52,924 nucleotides of DNA from a bacterium (GTDB lineage: Bacteria; Babelota; Babeliae; Babelales; GCA-2401785): assembly GCA_023249975.1 (NCBI GenBank), contig JAHFBP010000012.1:1-52924 (forward strand), written 5' to 3'. Positions 32,501-41,218 of the stretch are shown here, piece by piece. The translations under genes were made by a program, and so were the position numbers. Below the pieces are notes generated by a model. That model was not told the DNA's origin. It ran no database searches and was given only the letters and a program-made list of their open reading frames with translations. Each line of letters starts with the position of its first letter. The first letter of the stretch is position 1.

Positions 32501-35154
32501 TCAAGTGATGAGGCAAGAGTTTGAGCTGAATTAAGCCCCCCTTGTATAAGTAAATAATTTTGAGCTGAGCCATCTTGAGTTTGCATGGTTGTAGCATTGA
32601 AAACATGCTTAAAATCTGGGATTCCGAATGTTGAAGTAGCAAAGCTATTTTTGATATTTGGTTGATTGGAAGCAGAAACTGTTGCAGTAAAAAGAGCAAG
32701 TTCTTTGGTTGCAGCAGTTCCGTCACCAGGCCTGAGTCCACCAAGAAATAAAATGCGCATGCCAGGATCCCAATGCATTGACTGAAGGTCAACAATCGGA
32801 CGTGATGGTGCCGGCAGCACAGGGAATTTGGTAGCACCAAGAGTTGCGGGAGTAAGGGTGGTCAAAAATACGCGTAAAACATTATTGCCCGTACTCGTTC
32901 CATCAAAATTAATAATATCAGTTGACGCATCGGCGATGCTGGCAAATAAAATGGATCCGTTGTTGATGTAGGCACTTTCCATCAACATAACACGAGATGG
33001 ATTGCCTGCAGTCATAAAGGCGTTGGTTCCATCAAGAATAGGATTAGATTCTCGGATGGTAAGTCCTGCGGTTAAATCCTCGATAAAGTAAATGCGTGTT
33101 CCGCCAGAAGGGGTCATGCGGGCAGGACGTTGAGTTATTGCAGCTCGTTGTGCTGGTCCGCCTGTGTGCAAAATAACGGCAAGTTTAGTAATTTTTCCGG
33201 TAGCATCAAGCATGGGGACGATGTCCCAAATGGCAGCATTATAGAGTGGGTTGATTGTTTTACCGGTTTGAGCGCTAAAAGTATTGAGATATGAAGTTAC
33301 CGTTGGAGGAGCCAGTGGGGTTACTTGAATAATATTGCCTCCGCCCACGGTTACTTTAACAATTGAACGATCAGCAGCTCCGGGTTCTGTACAGCCTACA
33401 TAGAATGTTTCAACTGAGGAGGCGTCAAGGCCAAATGCAGTTGTTCTTCGTCGCAACCAACTTCCACGAGTGGTTTGTTCCATTTTGTCAAAGTTAGCAA
33501 GGGGGTCAATGAGACGTCCATTGTTACCGAGAGGATTTGGAAAATAGCGCAATTCTGGACGCAATTGGATTCCGGTAATGTCGGTAGTAATTTTACTCGA
33601 TTCAAGGGCAATTCCGGCAATATCAGCCCCGTCAACGCGTGTCATTTGAATAATGTTACGCTTATCGCTTCCTTCGGCCAGGTACCAAAGTATCCATGCG
33701 GCATCACTGCTATTTGCGGAACTGGCGTTGGCAAGGCTCATACATGAAATTTTTTGGTGGGCTGTATGCGGGATGAGCGTCCAGTTTGACCATGATGTAA
33801 GAACCCCTGAGGTTAATGTTCCCGTTGATACAAAAATTCCTTTGGTGTCGGGAGTGTCTCCGGCCATAGCAACAAAGACATCAACTTTAGTATTGGAATT
33901 GTAGACAGGGCTGACAATCAGTCCAGTAATTGAAGCACCTGGATTATCGGTTCCTCCGGCTACAAATACAGGTCCGTTTCCAACAAGCCGCTTGGCGTTT
34001 TGTGTTGAGCTCCAGGTTGCCGTTGCACTCGTTGCAGCAGTTCCTTCACTAATTGTGCTGCCAATTTTTCCAGCCGTTGCGCCAGTTTTTACCACAGGAA
34101 GCGCAAATACAGAATTCATGCGGATGCTGGCATTGGTCGAGGTGCGAAATTCTGATCCATTAATAATCATGTAGGAATTGGTAGTACTTGAAAATGTTCG
34201 CGCTTTGAGAGAGTGTGCCATATTTGGGCAGATGACCGATCCGGTCAGGGCTTTGTCGATGGTCAGTTGTGTGGCTGAAGAAAATTGAAATTTAAGAATA
34301 CCCAGTTGTGATGCACCTTCAGCTGTTTGTTCAGCGTTGATGTAAAGTGTGTTGAGGGTTGAGTCCCAAAACATATCATCAAGTCGATTCCAGACAAGAT
34401 CAGAGAAATTTAATGCTGAGGCTGCCGTGGTCAGTTCGGTCAACGTGCCACTATTAAATTGATACGCTCTCAGGCATGAGTTTGTTGAGCTGCTAGCGTT
34501 TTTTTGATTTGCCTTGGAAATTGCGAGGAAAAGCACCGGTCGGTTGCTATCCAGTGGATTTGTTCCGCTGGCGATTTTCAGGTAGCGTGAAAAAGCACCA
34601 GAAAGGTCGACTGCAAAGGCTGAAGCAACAGGAGTTTGATTGCTCAAAATTCCCGCAGAACTTTTAATTTTAAGTAATTCAAAATTTATTCCACCGGAGG
34701 TATTAACTCCAGCGGCTTGGCCTTGTGTTAAATTTGGGGTGTGAACAATATAGGCGAGGTAGACGTCAGTTCCATTGACAATGGTGGTCATATCCCAGAT
34801 GGGGTCAAGTCCTGTTCGTACTGTTTCTGTGACTAATTGTGCAGCGCTATTAAAGGTGATGCGCCTGATTGACGCCGTTCCCGTTCCAACTTCTGTGGTG
34901 CCGACATAAAAGGCATTGGTGTTGGAGTCGTATACGCAGGTTGAGCGGCGAATCCATGATTCTGGAAATCCTGAATCGAGAGTGTCGGTGCTGTAAAGTC
35001 CAGGTTCTGGAGCGTAATCTCGTTCAACCATTGGGCTTGTTGCCGAGGTTTGTTCATAAAGACGAATGCCAGCTTTGTTTTGTTGATTAGTCCCAAATAT
35101 GTTTGTCGGAAGCAGCATGAGCAAACATAATAATAATCGATGAACCAAGCGCAT
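29590..35154 (-). CDS. Giant secreted protein with three ~480-residue repeats
   Basis: The 1854-residue product begins with a signal peptide (MRLVHRLLLCLLMLLPTNIF) and GGAG 6 nt before the ATG. The rest is serine/threonine/alanine-rich and beta-rich, with very few cysteines. Three long repeats can be aligned by eye, starting at about residues 66 (SWIRRSTCVYDS), 563 (SWLRRRTTAFGLD) and 1041 (QYIRRRTAGGSDN). Each continues through an IWDI/IWDM segment, a segment such as TLNTLYINAEQ or MRILFLGGLRPGDG, FKHV...MxTQD, and a final WxxWxxxP block (WSNWTLIPHTAHQ, WNPWTLLPVTANQ, WSAWQRAPSTYNK). A fourth, different beta-rich region makes up the last 330 residues. Short blade-like units suggest beta-propellers, perhaps an adhesin or surface sensor; this is inference. 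It is co-transcribed with the barrel gene downstream. Confidence 0.8.
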   Translation of the reverse strand: MRLVHRLLLCLLMLLPTNIFGTNQQNKAGIRLYEQTSATSPMVERDYAPEPGLYSTDTLDSGFPESWIRRSTCVYDSNTNAFYVGTTEVGTGTASIRRITFNSAAQLVTETVRTGLDPIWDMTTIVNGTDVYLAYIVHTPNLTQGQAAGVNTSGGINFELLKIKSSAGILSNQTPVASAFAVDLSGAFSRYLKIASGTNPLDSNRPVLFLAISKANQKNASSSTNSCLRAYQFNSGTLTELTTAASALNFSDLVWNRLDDMFWDSTLNTLYINAEQTAEGASQLGILKFQFSSATQLTIDKALTGSVICPNMAHSLKARTFSSTTNSYMIINGSEFRTSTNASIRMNSVFALPVVKTGATAGKIGSTISEGTAATSATATWSSTQNAKRLVGNGPVFVAGGTDNPGASITGLIVSPVYNSNTKVDVFVAMAGDTPDTKGIFVSTGTLTSGVLTSWSNWTLIPHTAHQKISCMSLANASSANSSDAAWILWYLAEGSDKRNIIQMTRVDGADIAGIALESSKITTDITGIQLRPELRYFPNPLGNNGRLIDPLANFDKMEQTTRGSWLRRRTTAFGLDASSVETFYVGCTEPGAADRSIVKVTVGGGNIIQVTPLAPPTVTSYLNTFSAQTGKTINPLYNAAIWDIVPMLDATGKITKLAVILHTGGPAQRAAITQRPARMTPSGGTRIYFIEDLTAGLTIRESNPILDGTNAFMTAGNPSRVMLMESAYINNGSILFASIADASTDIINFDGTSTGNNVLRVFLTTLTPATLGATKFPVLPAPSRPIVDLQSMHWDPGMRILFLGGLRPGDGTAATKELALFTATVSASNQPNIKNSFATSTFGIPDFKHVFNATTMQTQDGSAQNYLLIQGGLNSAQTLASSLDVGRVFALPLVTATGFVAKSGNYTLPTTNETTTWSQLTDPRYSVGRTPLKTLLNQATDPLITQLSASGPSAFASVYQSGVYQGQAIAMAGNFSDWNPWTLLPVTANQPIGGFGLGATNIFFTTGTQNLWTNKIRVAISGAATGFATSPDISATIINSTQYIRRRTAGGSDNGTFFTVKDSGGGADTIQTTIPGGTAQNLTLTGAAPDISAIQGTNGIWDITTVQDTLFVVPRTVSATPGGNTIYEIDLATGAVSPSHATATAGKNFLLLGAGSESTGSQRPLIFALEQLNSKTFINESDIATANMRIFDATNMSLVRDFSLNAAPLNAKDFQSIEDIWWDESLEVLYLALRMNLDTFVDGQSDLGVAALQWNSGTSNFVFAGMLDNTTAVNAIGFKHVTKVRTMHTQDSSGNSAHAYLIMNAAAVAGHAAAGAQDFRNIYAMPIVVDVPPASTTRGRFSTMADTNTVFNGTSDTVSNIWGLSNTEGGQLTPGLATHYIEARLRVGGAPLPCDAVAEITDILVQGTSVYVSVANPPISPVVPSISNLNVRKNRGVYVSHAQMDSTGALTGWSAWQRAPSTYNKDIVGISYDPATDSMIFQDTTGAISQSTWSNTGAGSPLQDFMTHVTADLSGGINSALSKEIVGTTAQNILVAGGTGKIVIAHLGDTNNLPATFTASASTYKVVDVSSVDSNPITSLALTTGPTGWLAFASRGGISVLRDPVTGLGWTGAPITVNDLAGSNYAFTQIFVGEVKKIKFISPTDIIAALPQSIVRIRLSANSLVAGATTGPQVVASVSFNEIVTDFDTLKYDNDILAVTAIGLYKVKLDQTGGLTLQTKTLLQVFGPIIQIVIAQSAPPVPGTDHYYTAHFLASNIITQQSVHYKFPIFVSSSGTVTPLMSQLEVVQDLGSFYTGMSVNGTTIEYTTNQSGGKITINGSSTTVATSSGIMLPSIITPYGVSLRPGTSPAVKS

Positions 35155-35303
35155 AAACTCTCCAGATTATTTGCGGGAAGCATAACAGTCGGGTCATTCT
35201 AGAATAAAAAATAGTTCAAGTAAACATTCGCGGTACAGATGACATCGAATGATCGGAAACTTTCTGACTCTGGTCTTATGTCAGATTGGTGTCACGTCAT
35301 CCA

Positions 35304-36938
35304 TTATACTTTTGAGATTGATGTATTGCTTAAAAAATACAAATTAATTCCAAAAAAACGTCGCGTTACAAGCAAAAATTTGAACATTAATAATAAGAGA
35401 GGAATACTTACAGCCCAATACCCAAAACTATCCATAAAGAAGCTTGAGTGTGTAGTTTTTGTAAGTAAGTGAAATGTCATATGGTGACCTACAATATAAA
35501 GAGTCATGCCACAGAATGCTTGAGGAGCATAACGTCTGAGAAACATAAAGTAGGGGCCAAAGTAGATGGTGAGTTGGTGTTTAGCAGAGAGCATCCAGAC
35601 AAATAATACGGTTGTGGTAATACCACCAATAACGGTTGCCAAAACAATTCCTGTGATACCAAAAAATTTTATTCCCAGCCAGTTGCCCAATATATTAATG
35701 AGTGCAGCAATAGCGGTAATCCAGGTAGGTGTCCAGGTATTTTTGAGAGCATAAAAAATATTAATCAGGCTTCTGTTAAGTGCGAAAAAAACAAATCCGA
35801 TAGCAAATAATAAAAGTAGTTGAGCGGCAATGGTAATTTGCTCAGGCGTTCCTTTGCCGTAGAGCATAAGATTTGCAAAAATTGGCCGTGAGACAAACAT
35901 TAAATAAAATGTGACGGGGAGCGAGATCCAGGTAATGAGCTTGGAAACTTCAAGCAAATAAAAACTGAGTCTGTTTTTCGATCCTGTGGCCAATCGTGAA
36001 AAGTGAGGAAGTAGAACGGTTGAAAGCGCGACGGCAAAAATGGAAAGGGGCATTTGTAAAAAACGATTCGCGTAATAAATAAGAGTAGTGGATCCCACTG
36101 GTAAATATGATGCAAATCTTAAGTCAACGATCATGTGAATTTCCAAAATCCCAACACCAAGAAGGCAGGCAGAAAATCTTTTAAGGACAATGCTCAAGTC
36201 CGAAAATGACTGGCGAGTAAGGGGTCCAAAAGTAAAATTTTTGTAGCGGTACACCAGAAAACGTGTAATTAATTTGACGGCGCCTCCTAGCAACACCGCA
36301 AAGCATAAATACAGAGGAGGGAGGTTATATTTAATACACAGCAATAATCCCCCAATATATACAATATTGAGAAGCACTGGTCCAAGTGCTGTGACTAAAA
36401 AGTGATTAACTGATTGCAATGCGCCAGTTAGAAGGGCGCAACTTGAAATAAAGAAAATGAAGGGGAAGAGTACTCTGATCATGGGGACTGTGGCAGCCAT
36501 TTGAGTGGCGTCAAAACCAGGCGAAAAGAGCCATATAACAAATTCAGGCCAAATCATGACGATGGCACAAAGAAGAAGTACCATTCCTTCAAAAACAACA
36601 AAAGCCGCACTCATGAGGCTCGAGGCATCATCTTTCCGTCCGTCTTTTACCATTCCAACAATATGGGGAACAAAAGAAGCAGATAATGCACCTTCTGCAA
36701 AAATTTTGCGTAAAAAGTTGGGGATCTTAAAGGCTGTAATGAATGCGTCAGAAAGTATGCCAACGCCGAGGTAGTTGGTTTGCAACATTTCACGAAAAAT
36801 GCCCAATAGTCGGCTTAAAAAGGTCAGTCCGCCGACATGAAGAGCTTGAGAAATAATGCCTTTTTTGGAAAGGTGCAAATCGCGCGATTGTGGGGAATGG
36901 GACGTTTTTGAGCTTTTGTTGTCCGATGTATTGATCAT
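35304..36938 (-). CDS. murJ: Lipid II flippase MurJ
   Basis: MurJ moves lipid II, the peptidoglycan precursor, across the inner membrane. The 544-residue product has the family start GLTFLSRLLGIFREMLQTNYLG and the segment SDAFITAFKIPNFLRKIFAEGALSASFVP, which matches the MurJ/MviN signature around the central cavity. About 14 hydrophobic helices follow. AGGA lies upstream of the ATG. A short polar N-terminal extension (about 25 residues, serine-rich) precedes the first helix. It lies downstream of ndk on the same strand with a hairpin in the 105-bp gap. Confidence 0.95.
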   Translation of the reverse strand: MINTSDNKSSKTSHSPQSRDLHLSKKGIISQALHVGGLTFLSRLLGIFREMLQTNYLGVGILSDAFITAFKIPNFLRKIFAEGALSASFVPHIVGMVKDGRKDDASSLMSAAFVVFEGMVLLLCAIVMIWPEFVIWLFSPGFDATQMAATVPMIRVLFPFIFFISSCALLTGALQSVNHFLVTALGPVLLNIVYIGGLLLCIKYNLPPLYLCFAVLLGGAVKLITRFLVYRYKNFTFGPLTRQSFSDLSIVLKRFSACLLGVGILEIHMIVDLRFASYLPVGSTTLIYYANRFLQMPLSIFAVALSTVLLPHFSRLATGSKNRLSFYLLEVSKLITWISLPVTFYLMFVSRPIFANLMLYGKGTPEQITIAAQLLLLFAIGFVFFALNRSLINIFYALKNTWTPTWITAIAALINILGNWLGIKFFGITGIVLATVIGGITTTVLFVWMLSAKHQLTIYFGPYFMFLRRYAPQAFCGMTLYIVGHHMTFHLLTKTTHSSFFMDSFGYWAVSIPLLLLMFKFLLVTRRFFGINLYFLSNTSISKV

Positions 36939-36991
36939 AACATGTCATCCTGAAGAAAGCCGGGTGAAGAAGCGATTGGTCGTAAGATTAT

Positions 36992-37027
36992 AGCGGTATT
37001 TTTCTTTATTAAAAGAGAAATACCGCT
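36992..37027. terminator. Hairpin between ndk and murJ
   Basis: AGCGGTATTT pairs perfectly with AAATACCGCT around a loop that can pair further (TTCTTT with AAGAGA). There is no long U tract on either strand, so it may be a weak terminator or an mRNA 3'-end hairpin for ndk. Confidence 0.5.
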
Positions 37028-37043
37028 GATATACACACACTTT

Positions 37044-37565
37044 TTAAGAAAAAAATAATTTAATTTCGCGTTGGGCTGCATTGGCGCTATCAGCACCATG
37101 GACGGCATTGTGAAGTTGATCAGTTCCAAATATTGCTCTAATAGTGTCTTCTTGATATTCATGGGGCTTTGATGGGCCCATCAAGTTACGCCATTTCATT
37201 CCTGCAAAAGGGCCTTCCAGTACCATTAATATCACAGGACCTGAGGTGATAAAATCGATTAACCTTTGGAAATATTCACAACCAGAGTGTTCTTGGTATA
37301 ACGCTTGAGCTTGTTCTCGAGAAAGCAGTAACTTTTTTTCTGCAATAATATTGAGATTATTCATTCCAATTATGGCCTTAATTGCTTCGGGGCAATTTTC
37401 TCGTGCAATGGAATCTGGCTTGATCATTGCAAATGTTTGGCGAATATATCCCCTCATAATAGGCGAAAAGCTTACGTTGTTATTTTTTAGATAAAGAGAA
37501 GATTGCATACAGGAGAGTTGGTTGAACAAAAGGGTTAAGAAGAACAAAGATAAGGGGGTCTTCAT
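37044..37565 (-). CDS. ndk: Nucleoside diphosphate kinase with a signal peptide
   Basis: NDK transfers the terminal phosphate between nucleoside triphosphates and diphosphates through a phospho-histidine. The 173-residue protein has the early FAMIKPDSI (with the catalytic lysine, residue 49) and the active-site segment NAVHGADSANAAQREI (His156), so it looks active; the family motif is usually NxxHGSDS. What is odd is the start: the best start, ATG at 37565 with AGGAG 6 nt upstream, gives MKTPLSLFFLTLLFNQLSC, a signal peptide of Sec or lipoprotein type, followed by a 25-residue linker. Normal NDKs begin at the MIKP strand. Longer frames to 37697 do not look better. It is predicted to be exported, perhaps to use or modify host nucleotides. 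Confidence 0.9.
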   Translation of the reverse strand: MKTPLSLFFLTLLFNQLSCMQSSLYLKNNNVSFSPIMRGYIRQTFAMIKPDSIARENCPEAIKAIIGMNNLNIIAEKKLLLSREQAQALYQEHSGCEYFQRLIDFITSGPVILMVLEGPFAGMKWRNLMGPSKPHEYQEDTIRAIFGTDQLHNAVHGADSANAAQREIKLFFS

Positions 37566-37777
37566 GGCAACTCCTTTTGAGTAACGAAGAGCACATGAAG
37601 CGTAGGTCATTTTTAATTTTTGAGAAGATTTCTTAGCAGGATTTTTGCAAAAAATAGATTTATCGGGTGTTTTTGACTTTAGTTTGAGTTCCCACAAAAT
37701 TTAGTCCAGACTGGCTGGTAATATAAAAATTAAGTAAACATGTTTTTTCAGAATTTTAGTTTTAGAAAGTTATCAGT

Positions 37778-39760
37778 ATGGCGAGCCTCTTTAAGCTCCA
37801 TTCTCCTTTTGCTCCCTCGGGTGACCAACCGCAAGCGATTAAAAAGCTTGTTGCGCAGCGACCTGGGGCCTCGTCATTGCTTGGAGTGACTGGTTCTGGA
37901 AAGACTTTTACGCTGGCAAATGTTATTGCACAACAAGACAAACAAGTTTTGATTATGTCACCCAACAAAACGTTGGCGGCACAATTGTATGAAGAGTTTT
38001 CACTTTTTTTTCCTGAAAATAAAGTTTGTTATTTTGTCAGTTACTATGATTACTATCAACCTGAGTCCTATTTGCCGGCACAGGATATTTATATTCCCAA
38101 AGAAACGAAGATCAATAGCGAAATTGAGCGACTGAGAATTGAGGCAACTGCTTCGATCATCAATAGGCAGGACACGATTATTATTGCCTCAGTTTCAGCC
38201 ATCTATTCTTTGGGTAACCCCCATGATTACAAAAATTTAGCCCTTGCGATTAATAAAGGTGGCAAGATGAGCCGACGCGAATTGGTCGCTTCGTTAATCG
38301 CCATTCAATATAAACGTAATGATGTTGAGCATCTTCCAGGCTCATTTCAGGTTCGTGGTGAGACGGTGACCATCAATATTCCGTATTTGCGCGACAACTT
38401 GCGGATTGAATTTTTTGGTGACGAAATAGAAGCACTTGAGCTTGTAGACAATCAGCATCGTGTGGTCAAAGCGGACGTGGATACCATGAGCATCTTTCCA
38501 GCCAAGCACTTTGTGACAACTAAGTCTCAACTTGAGTCTGCGGTTGTTCAAATTAAGCATGACCTTGAACAAGAGCTTTTGGTTATGGAAGATCCGCTCA
38601 AAAAAGAACGACTGCGCACGCGGGTAACGCATGACATTGATATGCTTACGCAGACCGGGTATTGCAGTGGGATTGAAAATTATTCACGGTATTTTGAAGG
38701 TCGGCAGGTTGGCGATGCTCCATATTGTCTCTTTGATTTCTTTGAAAAAGATTTTTTGTTGATCATCGACGAATCTCACGTGGCCGTTCCGCAAATGGGT
38801 GCTATGTACAAAGGTGACCGTGCGCGCAAAGATTCATTGATTGAGTATGGATTTAGGTTGCCCTCATCACGCGACAACAGACCGCTCAAGTTTGAAGAAA
38901 TTGAACGTTTTTTCAAAAATGTAATCTATGTTTCGGCCACACCGAGCCCATATGAATTGTTGGCAGCTCCTGATTATGTTGAACAAATTGTGCGACCAAC
39001 GGGAATTATTGACCCCGTTATTGAAGTGCGCCCGCGCGAGGGCCAGCTTGACGATTTGATAAAACAGATTCGCACTACTATTAAATGTGGATTCCGGACT
39101 TTGGTGACGGTGTTGACCAAGCGAGTGGCTGAGGAATTAGCGCTTTACCTCGAACAGCAGGGACTCAAGGTCTGTTATATGCACTCGGACATTAAAACTC
39201 CACAACGGACTGAGTTGTTGCAAAAGCTCAGATTGGGGATTTTTGATGTATTGGTTGGTATTAACTTATTGCGTGAAGGGCTGGATCTGCCAGAAGTTGC
39301 GCTGGTTGCCATTCTTGATGCGGATATTGAAAGTTTTTTGCGCGACAAACGTTCGTTGATTCAAACCATTGGTCGTGCTGCGCGAAACACTCAAAGTCTT
39401 GTCATTTTGTATGGCGATAAGATTACCAAGTCGATGAAGGCTGCAATGGACGAGACGGATCGTCGGCGAGCCATTCAGCAAAAGTATAATGAAGATCATC
39501 ACATTACACCTGAGTCGGTGCAGCGCGAGGTGGTCAAAAGCATTTCTGATATGCAGATGGCTATTTCTGAGGCATCCAAGATGAATAAAAAAGGCAAAAT
39601 GCCTCGCGGTGCGCGAGATTTGAAAGCTGCAATTGAGCGGCTCAAGATTGAAATGCGCGATGCTGCAGTTGGTCTGAATTTTGAAAAAGCAATTGAGCTT
39701 CGTGACAGGCTGGTTGAATTTCAAAAACAACTTGAAGAGGTGATGGCCGACTCAAAATAA
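37778..39760 (+). CDS. uvrB: Excinuclease ABC subunit B
   Basis: UvrB is the damage-verifying helicase of nucleotide excision repair. The 660-residue product shows the start FAPSGDQPQAIKKL, Walker A LLGVTGSGKTFT, the beta-hairpin region YYDYYQPESYLPAQDIYI, Walker B LLIIDESHVAVPQ, and helicase motifs GINLLREGLDLPEV and IQTIGRAARN. A C-terminal UVR domain (AVGLNFEKAIELRDRLVEF) for UvrA/UvrC contact is present. Length is normal. No strong ribosome binding site precedes the ATG. A 39-bp repeat follows the gene, 35 bases after the stop. Confidence 0.97.
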   Translation: MASLFKLHSPFAPSGDQPQAIKKLVAQRPGASSLLGVTGSGKTFTLANVIAQQDKQVLIMSPNKTLAAQLYEEFSLFFPENKVCYFVSYYDYYQPESYLPAQDIYIPKETKINSEIERLRIEATASIINRQDTIIIASVSAIYSLGNPHDYKNLALAINKGGKMSRRELVASLIAIQYKRNDVEHLPGSFQVRGETVTINIPYLRDNLRIEFFGDEIEALELVDNQHRVVKADVDTMSIFPAKHFVTTKSQLESAVVQIKHDLEQELLVMEDPLKKERLRTRVTHDIDMLTQTGYCSGIENYSRYFEGRQVGDAPYCLFDFFEKDFLLIIDESHVAVPQMGAMYKGDRARKDSLIEYGFRLPSSRDNRPLKFEEIERFFKNVIYVSATPSPYELLAAPDYVEQIVRPTGIIDPVIEVRPREGQLDDLIKQIRTTIKCGFRTLVTVLTKRVAEELALYLEQQGLKVCYMHSDIKTPQRTELLQKLRLGIFDVLVGINLLREGLDLPEVALVAILDADIESFLRDKRSLIQTIGRAARNTQSLVILYGDKITKSMKAAMDETDRRRAIQQKYNEDHHITPESVQREVVKSISDMQMAISEASKMNKKGKMPRGARDLKAAIERLKIEMRDAAVGLNFEKAIELRDRLVEFQKQLEEVMADSK

Positions 39761-39794
39761 TGGTGCTTGAAAAAATATGAAATAGTGATTTTAA

Positions 39795-39833
39795 GGACAT
39801 TGATCCATAGGGGATTATTGTCTTTAAAATGTA
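39795..39833 (+). promoter_or_regulatory. 39-bp hairpin repeat upstream of a secreted LRR gene, copy 1
   Basis: A 39-base sequence starting GGACATTGATCCATAGGGGA is repeated exactly at 41152-41190. Each can form a hairpin of about 14 pairs with one mismatch (AAGGACATTGATCC against GGATTATTGTCTTT) followed by a T/A-rich stretch. It lies 32 bases before the LRR start and 35 after uvrB. It could be a terminator of the gene before, an attenuator or an operator for the gene after; similar bases also lie between repeat and start codon in both cases. Confidence 0.65.
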
Positions 39834-39864
39834 TGATTAACAACTTTAACGAATAAACAATTGG

Positions 39865-41145
39865 ATGCTATTTTTCAGAACAAACTCAATAATTTCAATG
39901 CTTTTTTTATTATTTAATATTTTCAACACAAACATTATTTATTCTGTAGATGATGAAATAATGTTTGTGGATAATTTTACAACAGACCATAGAGTTATTA
40001 AAAAAATATGCTGTGGTCTTCATGCCGATCAAGAAACCTATAGGTGCGTGCTTGATCATATTGCTAATGAAGAAGGACTTGAAGAGATCTATTTAGATGG
40101 AAATGATTTTGACTTGACAGATATTTGTTTTCTCAGGGATGCCTTAGAAAACAGGAATAGGTTAAGAATTAATAACTTAAGAATTATCAGCCTAAGAAAC
40201 AATCGAATGTCTTGGTTAGATGCTTGGAAGGCATTTTACTATTTACTTGTGGTGCTAAGGCATAATAATCATATAGATCTTTTGGACCTTGTTGGTTGTA
40301 GCGATCAACCTTTTTTTGAAAAAATAACTCAAGGGTTGTCTGGGGGAAGGGGTTTTGTTAATGAAGAAAAGAGAACCATTATAGATATTATGGGCGATCA
40401 AGTGTATGCAACAAGGGACTGCAAAAATTTAGATTGTTCTGATACTTCTTTGGTGCGCATTAATATAGAAAAATGGTCCGACTTGTGTCGTTTGCCAAAA
40501 GAAAGCTATCGCAACATCTGTAGCATTAATTTAAGGTCATCCCGCCATGATGCTGATTTTAACATAAATAAATTTTCGACTTTTTTACATGAAATGAAAA
40601 ATCTTGAAAATTTAAATTTGGCCGGAAATGATATTACAGATGCTGAAATTAAGGATATTGCAGAAGCATTAAGAGATAAAACTAAATTAAGGAAACTAGA
40701 TGTTTCCTTTAATGCGTTTGGGGACTTAGGTGTTCTTGAGTTATCTAATATTTTATTTCATAAATATCAAATAACACATGTAAATATTATGGGAAATGAC
40801 TTTACTATTGGTCGGTCTGTATGCACCTTACTATTCGCCTTGTCGGATAAATATTCTCTTCAAAGTTTAAAAATGGCAACCAGCAACAATACATATGACA
40901 GCGATGAAAATTTTGTAGGTTATTTATCTAAAATAATTTTAATATTTCGAAGTCATTTTTTATTGAAAGAGTTGGTATTAACTTGGGGTTACGTAGAAAC
41001 CCATCATCAGAAATTCTGGTCATTAAAAAAAATTAAGAGACTGAATACAGAATGTTTTAACCTTATGCAGTATGGACATTTACCGTCAATTCAAGATTTG
41101 TATAGACATTGTGATGCGATGGCCGATTACAGTACAGAATGGTGA
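39865..41145 (+). CDS. Secreted leucine-rich-repeat protein (AT-rich)
   Basis: The 426-residue product begins with a hydrophobic signal segment (SMLFLLFNIFNTNIIYS). LRR units are visible at about residues 70-115 (LEEIYLDGNDFDLTDI, LRIISLRNNRMSWLDA) and about 245-310 (LENLNLAGNDITDAEI, LRKLDVSFNAFGDLGV). The spacing (about 28 residues, xxLxLxxNxIxDxG) resembles the ribonuclease-inhibitor-like LRR class. Coding sequence is more AT-rich than uvrB upstream. It heads a block of four secreted genes on the same strand and is followed by the second 39-bp repeat. A host-protein-binding role is inferred from LRRs plus export. Confidence 0.75.
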   Translation: MLFFRTNSIISMLFLLFNIFNTNIIYSVDDEIMFVDNFTTDHRVIKKICCGLHADQETYRCVLDHIANEEGLEEIYLDGNDFDLTDICFLRDALENRNRLRINNLRIISLRNNRMSWLDAWKAFYYLLVVLRHNNHIDLLDLVGCSDQPFFEKITQGLSGGRGFVNEEKRTIIDIMGDQVYATRDCKNLDCSDTSLVRINIEKWSDLCRLPKESYRNICSINLRSSRHDADFNINKFSTFLHEMKNLENLNLAGNDITDAEIKDIAEALRDKTKLRKLDVSFNAFGDLGVLELSNILFHKYQITHVNIMGNDFTIGRSVCTLLFALSDKYSLQSLKMATSNNTYDSDENFVGYLSKIILIFRSHFLLKELVLTWGYVETHHQKFWSLKKIKRLNTECFNLMQYGHLPSIQDLYRHCDAMADYSTEW

Positions 41146-41151
41146 TTCTAG

Positions 41152-41190
41152 GGACATTGATCCATAGGGGATTATTGTCTTTAAAATGTA
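41152..41190 (+). promoter_or_regulatory. 39-bp hairpin repeat, copy 2
   Basis: An exact copy of 39795-39833, starting 7 bases after the stop at 41145 and ending 29 bases before the next ATG. Its presence before two successive secreted genes suggests that the repeat came with a duplicated gene or serves both. Confidence 0.65.
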
Positions 41191-41218
41191 AGTTTAACCC
41201 TTTAACAAAGATAAAAAC

